A stretch of 5,467 bases of DNA from an uncultured Desulfobulbaceae bacterium (GTDB taxonomy: Bacteria > Desulfobacterota > Desulfobulbia > Desulfobulbales > Desulfobulbaceae), in NCBI GenBank assembly GCA_945787305.1, contig CALZIH010000208.1, positions 1 through 5,467 of the forward strand, written 5' to 3'. Every line of letters begins with the position of its first letter. The stretch's first letter is position 1. This document shows positions 1 to 5,467 of the stretch, piece by piece. Made by a program: the position numbers and the translations under genes. The notes beneath the pieces are model-generated. The model did not search any database. It had not been told where the DNA came from and saw only the letters and a list, made by a program, of their open reading frames with translations.

Positions 1-1
1 A

Positions 2-685
2 GACAGCCTGGAAAACCCCTACACCGCTTATAGTGATTATGTCTTATCCTTGGAATATTTGACTGAACTCCTGCTGCCGGCGGAACTCGCCGCAGATACA
101 TTTCTCGACCCTGCATCACCGATGGTCATGCCTCAAGGAAAGAAACGGCTGCATAGATTTGCAGAAGTCCTCGCCCGGATTGAAGAGCTGAGGGATACGG
201 ATCGGATGGATCTTGCCTATCAACTGGTGGACAAGGACCATGCTCTGTCATATCCGGAACTGTTCTTCGAAATGGTGAAGGTTCCGCCGGCTTCCAGCGA
301 CCTGATCGACTGCAGGGATGCCTTAATTATCGGACGCTGTCTGTTCCTTCTTGGTCATTACAATGAAGCTCTGGGCTATCTAAAAATTGCCTCTTTACGC
401 CACCCATTTTACGCAGAAAACGAGTTGTGGTATCATATCGCCCTGACCAAAACACAAAATAAGCCCCCGAGCAGCCGTGCATTGCCATGGCGTGAGCCTA
501 GCCTGCATCTCTACTACCAAACCATCACTGACATCGATAACGGCAAAAAGGAGGTCGCTTTAAAACGGCTTGAACAGGCCCTTACCAGAGACAGCCACAA
601 CAGTCTTGTTAATCACTTGATGACCAAATACTTCCAACGGCCTCTAAACGAAAACCATTTTTTCCCGGTTCAGGAGGGACTCTAA
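2..685 (+). CDS. TPR-like repeat protein, 5' end outside the window (partial)
   Basis: The reading frame is open from base 2, so the true start lies before the window. The first start-like codon inside (TTG at 50) has no ribosome binding site, and the residues before it (DSLENPYTAYSDYVLS) read like ordinary protein. At least 227 residues are present. Two helix pairs resemble tetratricopeptide repeats. Numbered from the TTG at 50, one lies at about 88-121 (GRCLFLLGHYNEALGYLKIA) and the other at about 153-186 (GKKEVALKRLEQALTRD). No membrane segment is seen in this part, and no catalytic motif. TPRs usually mediate protein-protein contacts, so a partner or scaffold role is an inference. The stop overlaps the ATG of the next gene (TAATG), and the downstream protein also has TPR-like helices, so the two products are probably made together and may interact. 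Where the protein acts in the cell cannot be told without the N-terminus. Confidence 0.8.
   Translation, partial: DSLENPYTAYSDYVLSLEYLTELLLPAELAADTFLDPASPMVMPQGKKRLHRFAEVLARIEELRDTDRMDLAYQLVDKDHALSYPELFFEMVKVPPASSDLIDCRDALIIGRCLFLLGHYNEALGYLKIASLRHPFYAENELWYHIALTKTQNKPPSSRALPWREPSLHLYYQTITDIDNGKKEVALKRLEQALTRDSHNSLVNHLMTKYFQRPLNENHFFPVQEGL
672..678 (+). promoter_or_regulatory. Ribosome binding site of the membrane C39-like gene
   Basis: AGGAGGG is a near-perfect Shine-Dalgarno sequence, six bases ahead of the ATG at 685. It lies inside the last codons of the upstream TPR gene. It fixes the start of the downstream gene and fits translational coupling through the TAATG overlap. Confidence 0.85.
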
Positions 686-2979
686 TGGCACAGGAACGCC
701 CATTGAACGGTTGGCTGCTGATAGTTAACACCTTATTCCTAGGACCGGTCTACCTCTGCCTCCACCTTTGGCCCGCACGGAAACGGTACGCTTTCACTAA
801 ATATATTGTTTGGTTACCGCTGCTGTTGCTGTTCATTTTTTCCTCTCTTGCTTTTACCCTCTCATACAATCCCTATCTTATCCGCTGGATCTATCTTTTC
901 CTCCTGCTGGTCACTACAGGTTTAATTTTTGCCGGTTGCTGGACCATCGACTCAAAATCGATCGTCAGGAAACGTCGCCCTCGCAACCAAATGCAATTGT
1001 CCCGTGCCCTGGCATGGATGCTTTTCATTGGAGTACTTTTTTTAGGTCTGGCCAACTTGAGCAAAACAGCCTACTTCTGGCTCCTGGGAGAGCACATTAC
1101 TGTCTACTTCTCAAAACAGAGGGATATTTTTTTCGTCTGGTTACCCATTGGCAGCCTTTACGGATTTATCTACGGACTTTTTGATTACAATACGTATATA
1201 TACCGTGATGTGCGCTCACTTTTCAGATCCACTCTACTCTTGTTCCTCCAAATCGCACTCTTCAGCCTCCTTGCTCTGATCTTGACCACTTTTCCCCTGC
1301 AACGACTTGCCCCCGTTTCCTATTCGCCACAGTTACCCGACTTTATCTTTTATGGTCTACTGGTCATGGCCATACCGATTTTCATCATCTTTTTCATGAA
1401 AACGGCCTCGACCTCCGGCCTGATCAAGACACTGGTAGCCATGCCGGTCGCTATCCTCCTGGTGATGCTTCACTGCATCGTCCTGTCAGGTTACATGGTA
1501 ACTACCAACCTGACCATTGCCTCCATTCTCGAAGACGGCCACAGGCTTGATAGTGCGAAGAAACTGTACGGCAAGTGTATTCCCTACATCAAACATGATA
1601 ACCTGTTGGCAGCCCTGCACCATCGACAGGGAGTATTGAATGTCATGAACCAAGATTATGAAGGCGCTCTACAAGCTTTCAAAAAGGTCATCGCCGATTA
1701 TTCCGACTACTATGAAGTGTACGATAAGGCAAGGCAATACATAGCCAGTCATGACAAAACCCCTGTCGACACAAACTCAAAGAGAAAGATCATTAACGTA
1801 CGCCACCAGACCTTTGAACAGGCGGCATCCTGCTTTCCCAATTCATTATCCGTAATTCTCAACATTTATGAAGAACAGCCAATCAGTACCCGACACCTGA
1901 GCTATTCTATCAAGGAGGGTTTTGATCAAGGTACCTTTATCTGGAAGGCCGAGTCCTTTCTTGAGAAACATGGCTATCGCTTAATTACATCCTTCTGGCA
2001 AGACAAAGAGACCCTGACATCTTTGCTTGATGCCGGTTACCCCGTCCTGATCTATATTCCCGGCCATGTCTACACACTCTACGGGTATGACGCCAAGATG
2101 GAGATGTTTTTCACTTACGACACGGCCAAATCCAACCGTTGGAACGACAATCCATTTCATGACCTGCTCAAGACTTGGATGGACAGCAGTTTTTTAATGA
2201 GCGTGGTTGTCAAGGAAACCGAAGAAAGGGCATTTGCGGAGGCATTCCCCGAACTGACCCGCTACGCCTCGGCACATCAACTGTGGCAAAAAACTAAAAT
2301 ATCAAGATTTTATGAGAGTAAGGCCAGTTACTGGCATGACTTTGACCCTTACCAAATATCAGAGTCACTTGGCCTGGATCGGCTCAAGATAAACGATCCC
2401 AAGTTCCTCAACCTCGCCTATACCCCTCTTGCCTGGGATCAGATTATCTGGGAGAAAGACATGGTGCCCGCCTGGCAACGTCCCTGGTCCGTTCGCTGGG
2501 ACATCTTTCAACAACATATCCTTTACCTGCTATCGCATAAACAAGTAGACCAGGCCCAAAACCTCATTCAACTGTATCGGCCCCACTTCAACAAAGAATA
2601 TCAACCGGCCTATGCGCCGTTTTTTGAACTGGAACTCGCCGTTGCTATGTCGGCAGGAAACAATGAATTGCTGGATTCGCTCTCTGACAATTTAATCGGC
2701 ATAAACGAAGACGATTGGTCGAGATCGTATTGGGGACACTACGTTAAAACATCTCGCATGATCGAAAAAGGAAATATAAAAGAGGCGCTCCAACTTATGC
2801 TGCCGGTTGTCCATCATACGAATCTGGATGCCGACGAAGATGACAGTGACCTGCAAGCGCTCCTGACGCTTTTCGATGCAACGGGTAAACGTTATCCGGA
2901 AATGTTGGACAACGAATCGAAGTCATTACTCCAGATTATCCGTATCCATCTCCGGGCCTTGAATGCTGAAAGGCACTAA
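685..2979 (+). CDS. Polytopic membrane protein with TPR and C39-like cysteine peptidase domain
   Basis: The protein has 764 residues. Hydrophobic segments lie at about 10-29, 41-60, 67-86, 108-125, 147-165 (weaker), 182-202, 219-238 and 249-271. A TPR-like helix pair follows at about 310-345. Residues 370-510 resemble a papain-fold C39 (or C39_2) peptidase: Gln379 as possible oxyanion residue, Cys383 in SCFPNSLSVILNIY, His461 in PGHVYTLYGYD and Asp479 in FTYDT. Cys-to-His (78) and His-to-Asp (18) spacings are close to those of known C39 domains, as I recall them. The usual CGP is CFP here. Residues 515-764 are helical, partly TPR-like (GNIKEALQLMLPVV), and not recognised. Positively charged loops at 31-39 and 91-100 suggest a cytoplasmic side there; with eight segments the peptidase-like part would be periplasmic. 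Substrate unknown; proteolysis is inferred, and a non-catalytic binding role is possible. The start is set by the strong AGGAGGG site and the overlap with the TPR gene. Confidence 0.85.
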   Translation: MAQERPLNGWLLIVNTLFLGPVYLCLHLWPARKRYAFTKYIVWLPLLLLFIFSSLAFTLSYNPYLIRWIYLFLLLVTTGLIFAGCWTIDSKSIVRKRRPRNQMQLSRALAWMLFIGVLFLGLANLSKTAYFWLLGEHITVYFSKQRDIFFVWLPIGSLYGFIYGLFDYNTYIYRDVRSLFRSTLLLFLQIALFSLLALILTTFPLQRLAPVSYSPQLPDFIFYGLLVMAIPIFIIFFMKTASTSGLIKTLVAMPVAILLVMLHCIVLSGYMVTTNLTIASILEDGHRLDSAKKLYGKCIPYIKHDNLLAALHHRQGVLNVMNQDYEGALQAFKKVIADYSDYYEVYDKARQYIASHDKTPVDTNSKRKIINVRHQTFEQAASCFPNSLSVILNIYEEQPISTRHLSYSIKEGFDQGTFIWKAESFLEKHGYRLITSFWQDKETLTSLLDAGYPVLIYIPGHVYTLYGYDAKMEMFFTYDTAKSNRWNDNPFHDLLKTWMDSSFLMSVVVKETEERAFAEAFPELTRYASAHQLWQKTKISRFYESKASYWHDFDPYQISESLGLDRLKINDPKFLNLAYTPLAWDQIIWEKDMVPAWQRPWSVRWDIFQQHILYLLSHKQVDQAQNLIQLYRPHFNKEYQPAYAPFFELELAVAMSAGNNELLDSLSDNLIGINEDDWSRSYWGHYVKTSRMIEKGNIKEALQLMLPVVHHTNLDADEDDSDLQALLTLFDATGKRYPEMLDNESKSLLQIIRIHLRALNAERH

Positions 2980-3015
2980 ACAGCTTCATCCTGAGAACCT
3001 TTTGTTATGACGGTG

Positions 3016-3044
3016 GAGAGTTGAGATGATTCTCTCGGAGTTTT
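3016..3044 (+). terminator. Possible weak terminator after the membrane C39-like gene
   Basis: Arms GAGAG (3016-3020) and CTCTC (3032-3036) can pair, with an alternative inner GAGA/TCTC stem. A short run of four T follows at 3041-3044, separated by GGAG. The stem is short and the T run is poor, so this is only a candidate. The nested hairpin just downstream (3045-3078) has no T tail on this strand. Confidence 0.2.
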
Positions 3045-3160
3045 CGCCTACCTGTTTTTTACGACAGGAGTTCAGGCGTAAGGCACTGAAACCCTTTGCC
3101 TTGATAAAAGACCCGATCAGTTGTAAGCAACAACATGACAACCGCAAGATGGCGTGAATG

Positions 3161-3188
3161 AAAAATTCCCTTAGAACAAATTTTAAGG
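3161..3188 (-). terminator. Possible terminator of the glycosyltransferase-HAD unit
   Basis: Read on the minus strand just after the HAD stop codon, CCTTAAAA and TTCTAAGG pair around a TTTG loop (one A-C mismatch). A run of five T follows at 3165-3161. Position and T tract fit an intrinsic terminator, but the stem is AT-rich and imperfect. On the plus strand the same hairpin has a G-U pair instead of the mismatch but no T tail, so the orientation points to the minus-strand genes. Confidence 0.3.
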
Positions 3189-3198
3189 ATAGTGCGCA

Positions 3199-4080
3199 CT
3201 AACCCAGTACTGAAATCAATTGCCTGAGGTCATCAATTACCAGGTCGGGTTGCAGGTCGCCAACACGAGAATCGTCCTCACGTAGACGAAGAGATCGTTT
3301 GTCGCCTGCAAAAAGCGCGGTCTTCCAGCCGACTGTTGCTGCCGGCCAGATATCCTTGAGCATGTCGTTGCCCACATAGAGTATCTCTGAAGGACTGACA
3401 CCATCCTTGATCAACTGATCCGATAATTTGCAAAACAGATTGCGGGAAGGTTTACCCTCTCCTTCCTGATAAGAAAATAGACACAACTTGGGATCAAAGC
3501 CCAGCGAGAGCAACGATTGTTCGCACAAGGCTTCACAAAGCAGGGGCGTATAAAACTGGGCGTTTGAAAGAAGGCCTAAGGAGGCCCCCATTGCCTGCAA
3601 GCCAGCCAGAACCTCCACAAGGCCTGGCATGGGCCATACCGGGTTGGTCCGGCACTCATAAGATAGGGCTACCTGCTCAACATGTCTCAGCTCACGAGAC
3701 GGAAAATCAAGGTGCCGCAACACCTCCTGCCAGATCTGAAGAATATCAATTTCCGGAAAGTCTACTCCCCGATCCTGCTTCTCCTGCCGAGCACGTTGAA
3801 TGGCCCTGTGCAGTAGACGGGCCCCGGATGTTTTTACTGAAACCGCATCCCAACCACCATCTGTTACAGCTTGCCGAAAGGCTTGCTCATTCTCTTCGGC
3901 AGAATCCGGGCCGACATCACCTGCTGCTGAGATCAGCAGCGTTCCATAGATATCAAAAATAACGGCCTTGATGGTTAAGGCTGTCCATCTGGTCTCCATA
4001 CTTGTGGGAATCGGTTCAAGGGGCTCGATTAACCTGTTGATCAAATCAAGCTGCTCCTGTTGCGGCTGCATGGCGTTCAC
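3199..4080 (-). CDS. HAD-superfamily hydrolase with DxYGT motif I
   Basis: The protein has 293 residues. The Rossmann-like HAD motifs are complete: motif I FDIYGTLL with nucleophile Asp43, motif II Ser172 in GLLSNAQ, motif III Lys210 in GEGKPS, and motif IV GNDMLKD with Asp239 and Asp243. An alpha-helical cap probably covers about 55-145. Position +2 after the nucleophile is Tyr45, where phosphatases normally have the acid/base Asp. Tyr there is typical of 2-haloacid dehalogenases, but motif IV looks like that of phosphatases. A 38-residue N-terminal extension precedes the core. The GTG start at 4080 is preferred: GGTGGA lies five bases ahead, and the stop of the upstream glycosyltransferase is one base away. 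The ATG at 4071 is an alternative with no good ribosome site. Its position directly after a glycosyltransferase suggests action on a sugar phosphate or related intermediate, but that is inference. I recall similar 'DIYGTL-ISGSGD-G' proteins in Desulfobacterota, without being able to check. Confidence 0.88.
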   Translation of the reverse strand: MNAMQPQQEQLDLINRLIEPLEPIPTSMETRWTALTIKAVIFDIYGTLLISAAGDVGPDSAEENEQAFRQAVTDGGWDAVSVKTSGARLLHRAIQRARQEKQDRGVDFPEIDILQIWQEVLRHLDFPSRELRHVEQVALSYECRTNPVWPMPGLVEVLAGLQAMGASLGLLSNAQFYTPLLCEALCEQSLLSLGFDPKLCLFSYQEGEGKPSRNLFCKLSDQLIKDGVSPSEILYVGNDMLKDIWPAATVGWKTALFAGDKRSLRLREDDSRVGDLQPDLVIDDLRQLISVLG

Positions 4081-4081
4081 G

Positions 4082-5467
4082 TTAATCCACCCGCAAAAGC
4101 GTCAGCCGTTCCGGGGCGAGGAAATGGTTCAACAACTCTTCACCATCCAGCGCATCAAGGGTCGGTGTTACTGCGGAGCCAGCGATTTGGTCATAGACGG
4201 AACACAGCCGTTTTGCATATCCGCGAAGACCATATCGTTCCAACAGAATTTTTCTGTTTTGTTCAAGCGGTCCTTGACAAGAATTCGGATCCGGCAGGCA
4301 GGCAGGCTGCAGGAAGGTAGCTTCCTGCGGATCGTGAACAAGTCGGCGAATGACCTCCTGCTGCATCTGCTCATCAAGACAGCCGAAATCCACATGCTCA
4401 TTCTGAACCCATGCGACAAGTATCCGATCCAGGCAATCCACAGCCGGATGCCTGCCATAAGCTGCCAACCATCGTTGTTGCGCAGCAGCGGCACATGCAA
4501 GTAATCTGCCCCGACCCAGCCACTGCACCGGTATGTCCAACCGTTCATACAGGTAAGGGAACTCAATTCCCTCATCACAAAATTCATGGGTGATCTCCGG
4601 CAGGTTTCGCCCACAAACCGGCTTCCCCACCAACCATGGCTCAAGAAAAGCCAGGCCAAAGCCCTCTGCCATACTGGTTGTGATAAGACCCTCTGCCTGT
4701 GCGACCACCTCGAGAAAGGTTTTTCCAGGTTGCAGCGCCATTTCGAACTGCACTGGCAGATTCAAATCTACGGCAAACTGTTTCCAGTTCTCGTATCGTG
4801 GCCGCTCGCCAGGGTTTTCCGGTCCCGATGTAGTTCCAAAACGATATTCTTTTGCTGAGATGGCTGACCAAAGAAGAAATTCCCCCAGATTTTTCCTGCG
4901 AATGGCGCGGGTAGGATAGAGATATAGTTTTTCAGAAGAAAGGGCTTCAAGCCGAGGCTGGATTTCGAGATGAACAGGATTGGCGAGCAAGTGCAGACAT
5001 TCGGGTTTCGCCCCTGCATCACGGAGGAAAGAATAATCACGTCCGTTGAGCACCCCATAATGCACATGATCGGCAGCGGGATACAGAAAACTCGACATTG
5101 CCGCCTTACTGCCTTCGGCCATCTTTTTAAGCATCTGCTGATAGCTTAACGGCCTGCCGTCTTCAGCAAAATCATGAATGTGTAACAGCAGATGCTGTCC
5201 TTCTCCAGCAAGTTGATGCAAGGCTTGAGGCAGCACCATATTCTTGCCCAGGCTGTGATTATGGACATGCCAGAGATCAGGCAAACCACCAAGGGCTTCT
5301 CTGGCAGCTTTTTTCATAGCCTGTACCAACTCAGCACAAGATATGGCCGGTCGGTCAGCCTCGTATTGCAAGGCCGGAATGACCTTAACAGGAGCGGAGA
5401 AGTCTGGTCTCGGTTCTTTACCTGTCAATACCACAAGCGAAACGCCGCTATCGGCCAAAGCAGCCAC
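4082..5467 (-). CDS. GT-B family 4-like glycosyltransferase, N-terminus outside the window (partial)
   Basis: The 461 visible residues run open to the window edge. The GTG at 5467 is only the last codon available, and the first residues (ALADSGVSLVVLTG) belong to the first Rossmann strand pair, so perhaps 20-40 residues are missing. The N-terminal acceptor half contains WHVHNHSLGKN (66-76) and HIHDF (96-100). The C-terminal donor half has the phosphate-contacting TRAIRRKN (Arg187, Lys192) and the E-x7-E signature AEGFGLAFLE (Glu268, Glu276) of retaining GT4 enzymes. A normal C-terminal helix (RYGLRGYAKRLCSVYDQI, 411-428) follows. Between the two lies an unusually long segment of about 130 residues. 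The enzyme probably moves a sugar from a nucleotide donor to an acceptor; neither can be named from the sequence. No membrane segment or signal peptide is visible, so it is likely cytoplasmic. It is transcribed ahead of the HAD gene, with one base between stop and start. Confidence 0.88.
   Translation of the reverse strand: MAALADSGVSLVVLTGKEPRPDFSAPVKVIPALQYEADRPAISCAELVQAMKKAAREALGGLPDLWHVHNHSLGKNMVLPQALHQLAGEGQHLLLHIHDFAEDGRPLSYQQMLKKMAEGSKAAMSSFLYPAADHVHYGVLNGRDYSFLRDAGAKPECLHLLANPVHLEIQPRLEALSSEKLYLYPTRAIRRKNLGEFLLWSAISAKEYRFGTTSGPENPGERPRYENWKQFAVDLNLPVQFEMALQPGKTFLEVVAQAEGLITTSMAEGFGLAFLEPWLVGKPVCGRNLPEITHEFCDEGIEFPYLYERLDIPVQWLGRGRLLACAAAAQQRWLAAYGRHPAVDCLDRILVAWVQNEHVDFGCLDEQMQQEVIRRLVHDPQEATFLQPACLPDPNSCQGPLEQNRKILLERYGLRGYAKRLCSVYDQIAGSAVTPTLDALDGEELLNHFLAPERLTLLRVD
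4086..4091 (-). promoter_or_regulatory. Weak ribosome binding site of the HAD gene
   Basis: GGTGGA on the minus strand sits five bases before the GTG at 4080 and within the last codons of the glycosyltransferase. It is a modest Shine-Dalgarno match. It supports the GTG over the ATG at 4071 and suggests that ribosomes finishing the glycosyltransferase restart here. Confidence 0.4.

Larger units (their letters stand above)
2980..3198. other. Convergent intergenic region with small inverted repeats
   Basis: This gap separates two convergent genes and shows no credible coding sequence. It holds several inverted repeats: GAGAG/CTCTC (3016-3036); an imperfect nested hairpin with outer arms CGCCT/AGGCG and inner arms CCTGT/ACAGG (3045-3078); AAGGCA/TGCCTT with an 11-base loop (3080-3102); an 8-bp stem with a CAAA loop (3169-3188); and the perfect palindrome AGTGCGCACT (3191-3200), which runs into the stop codon of the HAD gene. 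Convergent genes need termination on both strands, so some of these may serve that purpose, but none is a textbook terminator. Confidence 0.6.

Noticed and set aside
810..1184. 124-codon open frame on the + strand in another phase.
   Set aside because: It lies wholly inside the membrane segment-coding part of the 764-residue protein and has no ribosome site.
3923..3940. Near-palindrome GCTGCTGA/TCAGCAGC within the HAD gene.
   Set aside because: It encodes the conserved LISAAGD stretch after motif I, so codon choice at Leu, Ser and Ala explains it.
4293..4304. Three tandem GGCA units inside the glycosyltransferase, a possible phase-variation tract.
   Set aside because: Three tetranucleotide units are too few for slippage-driven switching, and the position is deep in the gene.
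4281..4313. EcoRI (GAATTC) and BamHI (GGATCC) sites back to back, with a PstI site (CTGCAG) 15 bases on, resembling a cloning polylinker.
   Set aside because: The glycosyltransferase frame reads through without interruption and the encoded residues look natural, so chance is more likely than a vector junction.
4307..4330. Ten-base-pair hairpin (CAGGAAG/CTTCCTG core, GTAG loop) inside the glycosyltransferase gene.
   Set aside because: It lies in coding sequence with no T run after it on either strand; a stem of this size can occur by chance.
3968..4504. 178-codon open frame on the + strand.
   Set aside because: It is antisense to the HAD and glycosyltransferase genes, whose motifs are clear, and its translation has no recognisable domain.

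Overview
The window carries two convergent two-gene units of a bacterial chromosome, separated by about 220 bp. Both outer genes run off the edge. Moderate GC, tight gene spacing and Shine-Dalgarno sites fit a Gram-negative bacterium. The HAD/glycosyltransferase pair and the large TPR/membrane protein look to me like Desulfobacterota (a Desulfobulbus-like group), but this is an impression only. I see no rRNA, tRNA, CRISPR array, insertion sequence or phage gene.

Left unit, + strand: the 3' part of a TPR-like gene (open to base 2) overlaps by one base a 764-residue membrane protein. The second protein has about eight N-terminal membrane segments, one TPR-like helix pair, a papain-fold domain resembling the C39 peptidases (Gln379, Cys383, His461, Asp479 in the right order and spacing) and a helical C-terminal region of about 250 residues that I do not recognise. 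Loop charges suggest that the peptidase-like part faces the periplasm. This is opposite to the classical C39 domains of bacteriocin ABC exporters, which act in the cytoplasm. The two genes probably form part of a longer operon that starts before the window. This unit is the best candidate for something undescribed.

Middle, 2980-3198: a gene-free convergent region with several small inverted repeats, one of which could end the minus-strand transcript.

Right unit, - strand: a GT-B (family 4-like) glycosyltransferase missing its N-terminus is followed after one base by a HAD-superfamily hydrolase. The pair is probably translationally coupled and may act in sequence on a sugar or sugar phosphate. 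The HAD protein combines a DxYGT motif I with a phosphatase-like motif IV, so its reaction cannot be assigned from motifs alone.
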